A stretch of DNA of 64,000 bases from Edolisoma coerulescens (taxonomy: Eukaryota > Chordata > Aves > Passeriformes > Campephagidae): assembly GCA_013397115.1 (NCBI GenBank), contig VWZW01004700.1, positions 1 to 64,000 of the forward strand. The letters run 5' to 3'. The position numbers and the translations under genes were made by a program. The notes under the pieces were generated by a model that saw only the letters and a list, made by a program, of their open reading frames with translations, was not told where the DNA came from and ran no database searches. Below, piece by piece: positions 39,346 through 52,149 of this stretch (position 1 is its first letter; each line of letters opens with the position of its first letter).

Positions 39346-42300
39346 TTCTTGAAAATTTACATAAAACTGTCTTGAAGACAGAGACCTCCCCCTCCAAGAT
39401 TACAGCCTACACCCAGTCCATAACCCCTTGGGAAGTTTCTGGGGGAACTTGTTAATATCCCAATTTTCATAATTTACAACTCGTCAGTATTCAGCCTTCA
39501 AAGGAAAACTTGAATGGAAATTCAATGCATCTTGCAAAATATTACTAATTACCACCCCACATATAAATAATCTTAGATGATTACTAAGTCAGGTAAAATT
39601 ATCTTAACCTCATGAAGATCATCAAGTCTTTCCAGAAATCACACAACTCAGACAAGCTGCAACCAATTATTTACTTTTAATGACAGAAGAAGCCATTGCA
39701 CCCTTATCCATCAGAGAAAACTGACACCTTAAACACAAAATTAGCAGAAACAGTCTCTCTTCAAGACAACTAATTCCATGCCCTATTTTGAATATATGTT
39801 GCAGGGACTTACTTTAGTAGAACTGAGGCTCTTGGTAGAATAACCAAAAAAGTGACTTACTCCATAAAGAGCATTACATCCAAAACCAGACACTGAGATG
39901 TTAAATATACCTAGAAGGAAAGCTGGAAGAAGTCTGAAAAACTGAAAACAAGCTTTAAAGCTATCGGCCAAGGGAGTAATTGTAGAAAACGCAGGAAAGA
40001 AATCCAATCGTGGAAAGAAAATCAGTTTTAGAGGCAGAAGGCCCTGATATAGGAAATGTGTGAAGAGACATTAAAATGTCAATATAGACTCTTCTGGGTA
40101 AGATAGCTCAGCTAAAATCATTCACTGCATTCCTGGCTGCAGCTGCACACTGCCTCTTGACACACAAAGGGAGGAGGGATAACACACGTGAAAGGCTATA
40201 AAATATAATGCCATAATACATTGGCACAATGTGTAAACCACAGATAGCATCAACATTGCCCTTCACTATGATCTGTGTGGCCAATATTCCTCTCCTAGAC
40301 ATCACAAACAATGAGATCAGAAGCCTGATCTACTGGCAGATGAAAGAAAAAAGGGAAGAACCTTTGGGATACTGTATCTGGATAGATCAGTAAAAGGCAG
40401 AAAAACAGATTCCAGAGACTTCAAGATCATCATCACTATTATCAACACTGCCTGCCCATAAGCTTAACATATGACAAAAAGGGAAGTACAATTCCAATAT
40501 TTCATCACTACCACTTTGAATATAAGCCTTCAGGAGAGCACTGAAAAGGACGGGAAGGAGAATGATCAAAGGAGTAATGATACGTACAACTTCTATGGCT
40601 CAGCCTAAAATCCCTGGGTGACCTCTTAACAACTTGAACAATGATCTGAACATTTCCATCAGGTACTAGAGTTCCTGGAAACATGGCTGTTTCTTTCCTT
40701 GACACCTCTGACATTTTTCCTAAAGATCTTGGGGTTTAGCTAGAGGTGAAACATCGCCAATTTATAAACAATTATACCAATACATTAGAATGTGATATGA
40801 AAAAATAATAACAAAAATTTTGGTAACTTTATTATTCCAAGAAGCTAGAGGATAAACAAGACAGTATCACAAGGATAAAATAGTCACATAAACCCAGAGT
40901 TATAATTGCAAGTTCTGTAGCACAGTGTTCAAAGGTGATAACTTCTTCCTCACAAAAAAAATCATGCTAAAATTGCTATCGGTTCTCCATTGGCAAAATC
41001 TACTGCCGTGAACCACGGTCTGTGAGTTAAGAGGGGTGTAAATCTGAATGCAAGCCATACAGGACAAGAATAGCTACCATTATGTGATAGAAGAGGGTGG
41101 AGTAAGTCAGGACAAGATGGAATGAATTGCTCTGAATATTAGCTACTTAAAAAAACCAAAGAAATTTCTGACTTTGGAACTGCTTAGCATAGTTAAAATT
41201 TAAAAAAAAAAAAAAGTCTATGAAAAAGACTGTAAATGGTCAAGAAAAAACATTACCAAACTGCTGCCCTAACCAACATTCCTTTGGGATTGACTTCTGT
41301 GTTGTGTTGCTGTCACAGTGGTGAAACTCATTTGCCCACCGTGTGTATATTGTCACATGTCACATTTCTAGTAAACAACTAATAAAGCGCTTTGAATGAA
41401 AAGCAATCTTAGTCTTTATTTCACAAGGTGGACAATTTGCTTCTTTATAGACAGAAAAATGGGATTGACTTCAGCAGTTGGTCTGGATTTGCACAGACAG
41501 GATCTGGCACACAGAGCTGAGATGCAGCAACGTTAGCGTAGAGCACAGCATGTGAAATCAAATGTGATCTCTTGTCCCTGTCCCTGCTTTTTACAATTTT
41601 GTATCAGAGCACTCAGATCCTTTTGTATCTTCTAGAGCTGTTGCAGTGCCAGCACACTTAGTCTATGCCATTGGCAGGGTGAGTTTTGTTAACATAAGCA
41701 GTGATCTCAACAGTACACTGTATTTGATCAATTGTGGCTACTGTTCTCATTTCTCTTCTCCAGCCTCATTATCAGATGGTCCTGTCTCTTATACAACTTG
41801 AGAAGAAATTATTTCATCTAGAAGAAAATGATACAGTTGGTCATGGTTCTGTGTCTTCCTACACACTGTTTAGCTACTGCAGATTGAGTTAAAGCTGTTC
41901 ACATCCACTGAGGCACAAACATACACCTGTCTGAGAGCACAGGATGGCATAAAGCAGCTGACTATGAGTCTTCTGTGAGAAAAATGACCCAGTAGAGCAG
42001 CATAAAATGGTATAAGCTGCAGACATCCTTTCTGGGCCCTGCGGTGAGGAATCAATATGGATTCAACATTCCCTGAATCATTATTTTATGGTTAACAAAA
42101 CTTGCAGTAAAGAAAGCAGTTAATTTATAACCATTGGTATGTATGACCTGTAATTACAAAATTTCTATCATCTTTTTCAATTTAAGAAATATTTAGAAGT
42201 GAAGTGCTGCAGTAAAATTTCCTTTTATTAAAACTTCATTATTTTTGCTGAACATATTCCATGCAGTGTTATTATAAATAATTAATATGAAGTGAGAAAA

Positions 42301-43784
42301 AAACCCAAACCACCACATCTTGAAATACAGCTTTTTGGACTTCAAATTGTGATTTTTTTGTTTTGCTTTTTTAATCACTTTCAAAACTCACTAAGTTACA
42401 TGAGTCTCCAATGTCCACAGTGCAAATCAAAACATTTCCTCTATATTGCTGAACACTAATTCTCTTTCAATCTAACAGATTTCACACATGATAAGTAATA
42501 GTTTATGCTTAGCATAGTAAGTAGGATATACCAACATCAAGCAGGATATTGACGTTATTAACTTCTGTTGTTGAAAACTCTTGTCTATCTTGAGGGCTCT
42601 GATAGAAGAGGAACAATGTTTAAAAACTCAACAGCAGAATGAAACTCTGCTTTGCATCTGTGGTATGAATAGCCAACCCAAGGCCAGAACACCTGATGCA
42701 CACACAAATTTACTACCGAACTTCTACTGTGTCCTATACAGGTGTAAAAGCTGCAGTGCTTCAGGAGCTGATTAATATGTAGATGAAATGTTTCTTTAGG
42801 GCAGAAATATTTTAGAGAAATGTGGACAGATGGCTATGGGGCATAAACAAACTCAGTCAACCATTTTAATGTTTTACTGTATCTTTATCAGAGCTTATGC
42901 TCGTCATCTAGGTTCCTTCTGCCGATAGTGGACTGATGTTCTTCATCACAGAGTGTGATGAATCACTCTCTGGAATTTCCTGTCTTTTTACTGACCACAG
43001 AATAAGTCTGCCTGACTAGCTTAGATTATATTTCTAACTCCTATATAGTCAATTTTAAGTACAATGCATCCCACCTCAAGTTCTTCATAGCTGTCATCAG
43101 ATTGACCTTCTTTGATTTGATACATGACTGTGTTTCTTTTCTTGGTGCTTAAAGTTAATTGCGTTTTAGCTTGTACCTTTTACCATTTTAAAAGTCTGGT
43201 AAACTTGATTACGGACATAGAAATCTTAGAAGCCTGACTGCAATGCAAGTTCAGTTGTTTAATTGTTAAAATTCATTAAAAGCTTTATGCCTATCACATT
43301 TTCTTGACTTCATTTTGAGCAGAGTTTAACACAGAAAATGGTAAAAATCCTGATTTCAAAGCAGGAAACACATTTATAAATGAAAACTAAAAAGCAAGAA
43401 AATGAAGACATGCAGTTGCATAGTCTAAACAGTACATGTTATTGAACATATTTTCTTTTCTGAGAAGGACTTCATCCTGGGTTTGTCTCCCATTTATATT
43501 TGGTGTGTTTTTTCTTGTTGCTAAATGCTAGCTAGAGCTTTTCTAAAATGCCTTATATTTTCTATTTTCTCTTTTTATTTGAAAGGCCTTAATTTTAGAA
43601 GGATTTTTTTTTCGTTTGTTTCTCATTTAAGAGAATAGAATGTTCCAAAGATTCTTTAAGGCTGAATCTTGCAGATAAACAGATAAACAGAGTGAGAGTT
43701 CTGACTAATATTCCATGCCTGGCTAATTCTGCATTCAAGTAGTAACTGGATTGCAGTTTCAAGTGTTTGCCACAATGATGTCTT
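39346..43784. other. Unclassified AT-rich DNA
   Basis: No gene, RNA or recognisable transposon. An A run lies at about 41,202-41,215. Open frames are all below 75 codons and unremarkable. Confidence 0.5.
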
Positions 43785-43805
43785 TTGGTTGGTTGGTTGG
43801 TTGGN
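43785..43805. repeat. (TTGG)n run ending in an undetermined base
   Basis: Four to five TTGG units end at 43,804 and are followed by N at 43,805. As at 4,970, the unresolved base lies exactly at the end of a low-complexity tract, so true repeat length is uncertain. Confidence 0.9.
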
Positions 43806-44850
43806 CAAAAGCTTCTTGTGTCTCTGTAATGATTTACTGGCAACTTGATTTTTCTAAAACATTTGCTGACTATGTACAATACACTAAAATATGCTGATAG
43901 TCAATTGTAGAGACTGTGTGTGGCTTCATTGTACCTGTGACAGACTGGGCATTTAGAATAGTTTACTCAATCTCCTGTTAGTCTTGGCAGCTTTGAGGCT
44001 TCTGCTATCACAATAGGACTTCAGTTTTTCTGAAGCATTCAGCGTCCTGGATGTTGACTTTTTAAAATATTGTCTCTCTGGAAGGCAGCAGAAGCACCTG
44101 TCATTTGAGTGATCATGCTTTCACCATGGTTTCCCCTTCTTTTCTTCTGTGTTGGAGTCACATTTGAACAGTTTTGATTCAAAGGATCTGCATAACCATC
44201 TTGTTACTCTCCCTATTCTGGCATTAATGCTGGCATTAAGGACACTTAATAGCAGGACCTTGCTTGAAGTTCCTTTCATTGATATCTGATTAATTTCAGG
44301 TACAATAAAATGCTTCTGGCTCATGCTTAAAAGTCCCAATAAAACAAATTCCTTACTCCCTTTTCCCTAATTCTATCCCACTATTCTATCTCTATTTTTC
44401 CTCTTCTCTTCCCCCCAGCTCCCTGTATTTTACCTCTGGATGAACAAGTGTATAAACTTGCACAGGTGCAGTCTCCCTGTAAATAATACCCTACTGCCCT
44501 TTTGGGTTTTGACAGATTTCTGCCTGTTTGGTGGCTCTGTCAGCATCACAGCTCCAGTCAGAGTTGCTCTTCACTGGAATCCTAATGGGCAATTTTAGGC
44601 TCATGATGAAGAGTAAGACAAACAGGCAAATGGCTGTAAGCACGCAAGCTTGAAGGGGTTTCATTGCCAGCTCATTATAGCTCCACTAATGAGATTTTCA
44701 TCCAATTTGTGGGATAGCAGAGCTCAACTCAAAAGAGGGACAGAACTACCAATACAGCAGGATTAATATGCCTTATTAAAAAAAATAACCTTTGTTAAAT
44801 CAGGACTCAGTGTTTAGGGCAGTGACCTTATACACTGGCACAATACAAAA
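43806..44850. other. Unclassified DNA
   Basis: No gene recognised. About 44,500-44,850 is non-repetitive, with balanced composition and several ATTA/TAAT cores near its end. It could belong to the regulatory-looking block described next, but nothing proves this. Confidence 0.4.
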
Positions 44851-44920
44851 ATAATTGCTGGATTATTTACATTACACTCATCAGCTTGACATAATTGCTG
44901 GAGTGATGTAAAACTCATAC
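44851..44920. repeat. Diverged direct duplication with homeodomain-type ATTA/TAATTG cores
   Basis: ATAATTGCTGGA occurs at 44,851-44,862 and again, unchanged, 40 bases later at 44,891-44,902. The following bases also correspond loosely (TTACATTACACTCAT against GATGTAAAACTCAT). The same stretch gives an imperfect inverted repeat, TTTACATTACACTC against GAGTGATGTAAA. Both copies carry TAATTG, a core bound by many homeodomain proteins. A regulatory role is inference only. Confidence 0.5.
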
Positions 44921-47900
44921 AATTCACTTAGGCAATAACAAATACATTATGTACAATCTGCAGTAAAGTACAGTTAGTAAGATTTTTGCTAGCAAGTAAA
45001 AATAACTGTTGTTTGTGAAACTGCTTTTACAATGAATCTTGGGATGCATAAAGAAAATTGCAAAAAGAAATAGAGATCCTGTGACACTAAAATAGAAAAC
45101 TGTGAGGAAATATAAAGGCATTCCCCAATTCTGTGGTTGCACATAAGGAAGTGAAATTCAAAAAGAAGTGAGCAGGTTCTAGAAATTTAGCAAAAGTTTC
45201 TTTTTAATTTACTTAGAGATCTGCCATTTGGACGGCATGGTTACTCACCTTCAAGTCTCAAATGAATTCATATTTATTACTTGCTTATGTATGATGATTT
45301 CTTTTGATTAACCCAGTCCCCATGTAAACTCCCTCAAAACACAGACCTACTTCTTTAAATTCTAAACTCAGTAACAAAAGGTGACCACTTCATTATTCAA
45401 GTATGCAGTTATTATACATTTCAATAGGCCTTTTATAAGGACAGATCTAGAATGTAGCCTAGCTGAAAATAATTACAAATTTGTTTCGTTTCTGCCAGAA
45501 GTAGATCTTAGTTCCTTAAACTCTATTGCCTTTGCCAGTACCACAAAGGATGTGGATGTAGTTCTCTGTGTTCTGAGGGCCTCACTATCCTGGACTTCTG
45601 GAAGTAGCAAGTAATATTCAAACTAAGAACTAACATTTGTCCTCTCCAAACATTGCTCTGTCTCCATGGAGGCAGATATTTCTGTCTAAATCCACGTGAT
45701 TTTTTTTTAACTGCAAAGCACTGTAACAGGATTTTTTTTCACAGTAGCAAAACCTCAGTTCTGTAACCAAATGGAGTCAGCCTGGTTTAATCAGGCTATC
45801 AATCACCCTGCAGAAACTAGAGGGTAGGCAAATAATTTTTTCCATCTCCTGCAAGGCACAGAATACACCATCAAAATGTCTTAGTGTTGCAGTGGATCAA
45901 ATTTGGCATGGGACTTCCACCAGAAGGTAGAAATATCAGGCTCTGCTAACTTAGAACACTGCAAGTAATTTTAAAGCGATGCTGGGAAAAGGGAAAGCTA
46001 CATTTAGAGACCTTAAAAATGCTAGAGGGTAGAAAGACCATTAGAAGGTGCTATCAGAATGCTAATCAATCAGCCATCAGTCAATATTTATTGCTACAGG
46101 CTGGAGGTTCAAAGCACCTGCTGGTCTTGTAAGGCAGGTTCTCGAAGCGGCGCCCGCATGCATCAGTCTGTGAGTTTTCACCCAAAACCCACCACCAAGT
46201 CCAGCTGCCCGCTGAAGTGTCCTGGGAAGCACCAGGCTCAGCAAGGAATCATCCATGCTACAGCCTCTCAGGGCAACAGGAGAGCTGAGCAGTGCTGGCT
46301 TGAGCCGCATTCCCATGTACAAACCACAGCCTGCTCTGCAATTACACCTTGATCTTAGGAGGCTTTAGAGTCGAGCATGCCCCACCAGAGATCTAATAAC
46401 CCTCATAAACAGCAGAAACGGAAGTCTTTATTAAAATGTCAGTGTTCTCAAGTGCTCTATTGACATAAACTGAAACAATTCCAGACTGGTGTCTAAAATA
46501 AAATAGTTCAATTGCAGACAAATCTTGCCGGAGTTCCTTGTGTCATTAGCCTTTTCCTCAGGGCAAACCTTGTTGTTTAACCCACAGATATAGTGGGAGA
46601 TATATGGAATATCATAACTTGTCTATTTTGAAGCCTCATTAGTTGTATTTCTATCCTGGTGTGGGGGGCCTCAGCTTGCCTAAGTCAGACGTTGATACGT
46701 TCTGGCATAATGATACTCAAAGGAAATTGGAGGACTGTGCTGTTTCTTCAGGAGTCTGAAAGTAGCTCTAACGTTTTTGCACAGATAAATGCAACAGTTT
46801 TATAGCTTGATGAGGAAAGAAACCACCACAATCTGCTTTGGCAGCATGTTCACTGTGATTTCTGCAGTGTGTGAACACAGCAAGGAGAGTGACAGGGTTT
46901 GGGGGATTTCTCTGCCAAGCAGCATAAGTCAGAAGCAAGTTCAACTCTGGTGAAAAATTTTTTTAGTCTTTAATTATCATTTCTTTGTATATTTGCAAAA
47001 TCTACTTGCTATAGGGCAAATATAAATATGTACCTGGATTTTTTTAAGTTAGTTCTTTCTCATGAATTTATCAATTGTTTTTCATCTCAACATAAATGAG
47101 ATGAAAGCTTTGGCATGTTCCTTGTGGAGTGCAAAGAGAAAGGAATGATTTACAACGGCTTTGTGCGCATGTTGCTTTGAAATTGCAGTCTAAGGACTCT
47201 CACGATAAAAATATTCAGACATGGAAATCCTCCTGATACTACAGCATTTCAGAATGTTTCCCACCAAGTACTTATGCCAGTAGATACTTCAGGAGTTTGA
47301 TTGGATTAATAGTCTCAAAACTACGTTGGATCAATGCACATCAGACACCATTGCTGTCCCATTTTTGGAAGGAAGCCGTATGGAACGGTAGGTATAGAAA
47401 TTAAGAAAAACTTCGAGGGAATTCATGCTTTCTCATGGAATTACGTTAATATCCATGTACCTTCCAGAAAACTTAGTTCAATAACTCACTTTAAAAATGC
47501 CCTGGTTTTCACAGAACCGTGTGGAAGCAGACTTAGCCATAGCTGGTAAATATGAAGTAATTTCAGACCGTAGCTTTTCTAACAGAGTCCAAAGGAAGAC
47601 ACTCGGTGGCAAGGCGTCCCTCAAGTAACAGGCTACAGGGCTAACTCTATTTCACCTGAAATAACTTTTTTGTGTCTTTTCCTGGTCTCAAACCAGAGGA
47701 AGGGCAGAATTTAGGGCACTAATTTGCCTCTATGAGCTATGATTGTTATATTGCCTGATTTATATGAAATGTAAAGGACAAACATCACAGTGGAAATCTC
47801 TTCTGCTGAGGACATTCTGCTTTAGTTTTTATTCAATTGTTCCTGAAGGAAGGGAGTTTTCTAATGAATGAACCTAAGGTATAGGAATTAGCCTTAAATC

Positions 47901-50299
47901 AAGTTTCTTCCTGCTGTAGGAATTGGATTTCTAAGTGCCTTCCTTCAAACAAAGAATTTGCTCCATGACTACAAATTAAGGACAAAAAGTTCTTATGAGT
48001 TCTAGTTCACATCCATGTGGTAAAATAAGCCTCTAAACTGCTTGTCAACTTGTCAACAAAGCCTTTAAATAAGTATAGTTTCCTTCTTTTCTCTACACCT
48101 GCTTTATGAACATTTTTTACATTCAAATCTCGCACATCAATACCTTATTTGTTTTTACATTAGTACGGCTTGTATCATGACTGATTTTGGCTCAACTAGC
48201 TGACAGCAGGGTCCCTGTCTCTTTGGATGTATTACTCCTTCAACCCAGGGTTGAAAATCACTCTCATGGGGCCCAGAGTCCCAATACAGAGCTGTGGAAG
48301 TGAGCTAAGGAACTCCATCTGCTGCTTGGGCGGGGCTGGGGAACTCTGCTGGGAAAGGAAGGTGCCTGTGCTGGGAAGGGAAGGAGCCCTGAGTGTGCCC
48401 AGGCAGCAGGCAGCAGCATGGATGGGGGCTGCTGAACTGGCGCTGGGTGCGCTATCAGAGCCAGGATCACTAAAGGGCACGCAGCAGTCTGGTCTTTTAA
48501 TTAAACACCAGAATCTGAGAACTAAGGAGTTGGTTCCTTATTCTACCTCAGGGTTTCTGTGTGACCATGCTAATAACACTAATTTTTTCCGGGAAAAAGA
48601 ACTGTTTTAAGGATATGTCACACTGCAGACAGCAGTGTATTAGAGAGATAACTGAGCTAGCTTTAACCAGGAAGGATAACTACTGCCTACCATATCATGA
48701 GCCTATACACAAACACATCTGTATTGCTTCTGGTAGCCAGGCTACCTTGAATATCTTTGCACTGTTCTTGGTTTACACTAAAACCCTGTCCTTAGTATGG
48801 TAACATCTACCACAAATAAATCCCAACTCAAGATGGGACTTGCAGTTATGAACATTGAACAGCTGCTGAGATGTACAATGAGAGATTCCTGAGTGTACCT
48901 CTAATTTAGGCACCATTATCTGGACCAGGCAGTGACACTTCTACTCATGGCAGAGCCATACTTCTTCTCCCTGGTTTCAGTGATCCTACTTGTTTTAGAC
49001 TGAGCTACCGCTCAGTAGTTATGATGGTCACAGTTTGGCCAATTAAGCGAAACAGACAGAAACTTCTGGAAATGTAAATGAAGTTTTTAATTTCCAGCTG
49101 TTTTCTTCATTTGCTGTTGGGACATCTCATTTATCTGGCTCTAAACAAGCACCTTCAGTGGGCTATAGTTTTTGGAAGGTGTGCACAGAACTGTTATTTT
49201 AGAAGTTTCCTTGGGCTGAGATAGGGACAGATGACGGAATTTTGAGACCTCTAAAAAATAAGCAAGAACACAAATAAAATATAGTAGGGGGCTGGAGTTG
49301 TGGAACAGTCACAAAAACATCCTTCCACTTAATCAGCACTTAAATAGTTAACAATTGTTGCACTCCTATTACCTTTAAGTTTCACAATGGACAATCAAAC
49401 TGAATGAAGCAGTTTGGTTACATCTCTGTTACAGATAAAATTTCAGGCTCCCTGAAGATTCAGAAAAGAGTGGTTTTTATCATCTCGTACCTGGTGCACA
49501 TTTTAAAAGATCACAGTGATGAACATATGGTAGCTGTTTTCATTTTTTATAGTTTTTTGATTCGACATCAAGGATATGATTCTGCAGCCAGTGATAACTA
49601 TGAAGAGAAAATCCTGGGGGTTTAGTTTTAAATATAAAACCATGCAATAATCCCTATCAGCTTGGTGACTGCAAAAATCTAGGTTAACCAGACCCACTTA
49701 TCCCAACTACTAATAATTCTGTGGTCTTAGTTTGTAGGTTTTCATGGGTTTTATTTTTCAAAACTTGACATCTCTGCTTGTAGATATCTCAAGTAGCTGA
49801 CTCCTTTCAAGTGAATGGCATGGAGAAAGCTTTACTGCTCTATAAGAATTTGCCTAGAAACCATCCATACCATGGTTGAATCATAGCTGCAATTTTGTCA
49901 CTTTCATTACTGACTTTCAGGGAACGAGCGAGCCGAGAAGCAGAATTGTCTCTCTTTTCACTTGTGAGATTCTTATCAGTGTTGGAGGTGGTAAAGGAAT
50001 CCAGAGACAAGGGTGGTCATGATGGAGCTAAGGGACTTATTCTAGTGATATTATACATGTGTTGTCAATTTACTCATGTCCTCTCTCTCCTTAACCTCCT
50101 CATGCAGTCATACATAAAGAAGTCATGTTGGGGAAGTCAAGAGGATTTTTGCAGATCTTTACCTATCTCAGCCAACAGCACATGCTTCATCCTGCCTCTT
50201 GCCATGTAACAGCAAATCTGCCCAGTCATATGGCCAAGATAGACATCCTGCCTCACTTGTAAAGGAAATGTCATTTCTTCTAAGCTCCTTATCCTGCAA
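44921..50299. other. Unclassified DNA with two GC-richer islands
   Basis: No gene recognised. About 46,110-46,340 and 48,230-48,480 are clearly richer in GC than their surroundings and contain overlapping open frames of up to 127 codons on both strands, as GC-rich DNA does by chance. They do not match an LTR or CR1 segment that I know. A 104-codon frame begins at 49,895; TTTCAG at about 49,915-49,920 precedes several CpG-containing codons, but no convincing donor follows. Confidence 0.45.
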
Positions 50300-50365
50300 A
50301 AGTCTGGACCAGATGATTTTTTGAGGTCCATTCAAACCTGGGCTATTCTATATTTCTATTCCATT
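50300..50365 (+). mobile_element. CR1 LINE 3' tail fragment
   Basis: AGTCTGGACCAGATGATTTTTTGAGGTCCATTC (50,301-50,333) then AAACCTGGGCTATTCTATATTTCTATTCC. This is the last 60-odd bases of a CR1 3' UTR, GTCGGACCAGATGATCTTTGAGGTCCCTTCCAACC followed by the ATTCTRTG terminal repeats. Nothing upstream is clearly CR1, so the copy was either almost completely 5' truncated at insertion or is eroded. Confidence 0.78.
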
Positions 50366-52149
50366 AAACTTCAGCTAGAGTCTCATTTCCCAAGTTTTGC
50401 TGTTAGTTTTCACTCTCAATTTTTAGACAGTTCAATGTCCTCACAGAGAATGCTCTGTAGAGGCCACTTCAGCTTTTACCTCAGAAGGTTTCCTTCTTTG
50501 TGTAGCATCCACTCTCTATTGACTGAAAATAATCTTTCTGGACTCAAGAAATGGTCATCAGGCCTTTTTAAATATAGTGTTTCAGCGATTGATGTCCTGG
50601 TATTCAAACACTACTTTGCAGAAAGTTGTAGTTTCAGCTTGTCTGTGGAGCTTCATGGTCCTTCATGCAGGACACCCGCTCAGAGCTCACCCAGGACTGA
50701 TGCTCACTCTGCTGTTGGTGTCACTATGGTTTTGATGCTTCATCCCCCCTTGTGTGTCATATACTGAGGAAGTTTGTGCTCTGTCACACACATAAGGAAT
50801 ATTGGAATCCTGGAATGTAGATTCTACCACAAACAAGTTTCTGATATTTATTTGCTATTCTACAAATTCTACAATGCCGAACAATGTGTGAAGCAGTGAC
50901 TAGATGTAATTTCAGCCTCTGAAGTCTTAGCAGCTAATGTTTTTGAAAACATACTTCTCAGCCACGATTAAAAAGCATGATTGTTCAAATATCCCCATAT
51001 GCTTTTAGGATAATTCACCTGCTCAACATATTTAAACTCCATGTCTGAGCCAGTCAGAATATCTTCAGATTCAGTGGAGTGCAACTGGCAACTAGTTCAC
51101 GTCATCTAAAATAGACATCTAAAATACCATTCCTAGGATCCTGTTCTTTTCCACTAAATGAAAGGCATTCAACTGTGGACAAGTCAGGTGTGTGGTTACT
51201 TTTGCTGTGCATCCCTCAATATAAGGTGTTAAGGCAAAAAAAGGCTATGGAGTGACTTTATAAGCGTTTGATGTGAGGAACATAAAAAAAGGCAGAGGAT
51301 ATTAATGGAATAGTTTTATTCCAGCAGTAGATTAAGATAAGAGAACATAAAGAATGAAAACTAGGACTGTTTCTTAATATATAACAATGATGGGCAGAAA
51401 AGGTGAAAAACAATGCAACAAAATGTTCAGTGACATAACATCATTCAGAATAACCAGCACACACAAAGATAAGGAGGAGCACCATGCGAGTCTCTGTGAA
51501 TGGGCATCCAAAAAAAGTCAGGTCATTGTCAACAATGGCTAAAGACAGAAAAAAATGTATAAAAGTGAATAAAGACTAGGATAGACACTCACCCTGACAA
51601 GTTATATCAGGTCATTGCATAAACAAGCAGCTCATTCTCAACTGGAACAGTGTTCAGCTGTGGTTCTCCTATCTTAAAGATAGTAGGTAGAGAAGAGATT
51701 TACGGACAACTGATTTCTATTGTTAGAGTCATGAGAGAACTAATTTAAAATGATTCTGAAAAAGTGTGTTTGGCTGTTTGAATAGGGAAAAAATTAGCGT
51801 CAAGTCATAAAAACAGTGTGTAATAAAGGGATAGTGGGTTTTGCTAGTTTGTTCATGTTTCATTCGTGCTTCTAGGTAACAAGTACAAAATATTCTGACT
51901 AAGGAACTGTGCATAATGGAAAAATAGGGTTGTGAAGAGACCATACAATATTCCCCCTGCTCTGACAGAGGATCTAATATGCAGCACATAAGTGTTTGGT
52001 TTACTTGATATGAAAAAACATCAACTGAGATTGTATAGGCTCCTTCATTTGGATGATCCATTGCTTAAATATCTCATTTACAAAGTCATGTCTAATATAT
52101 AACTCAAATTTTTACAGAAAACAGTTCCAATAATTTCTAAACCTACCTA
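50366..52149. other. Unclassified DNA
   Basis: No gene or recognisable repeat. A 148-codon plus frame (50,321-50,767) starts inside the CR1 tail and a 110-codon minus frame lies at 52,061-51,729. Neither resembles a known protein. Confidence 0.5.

Noticed and set aside
50321..50767. 148-codon plus-strand frame
   Set aside because: It begins inside a CR1 3' tail and has no recognisable protein features.
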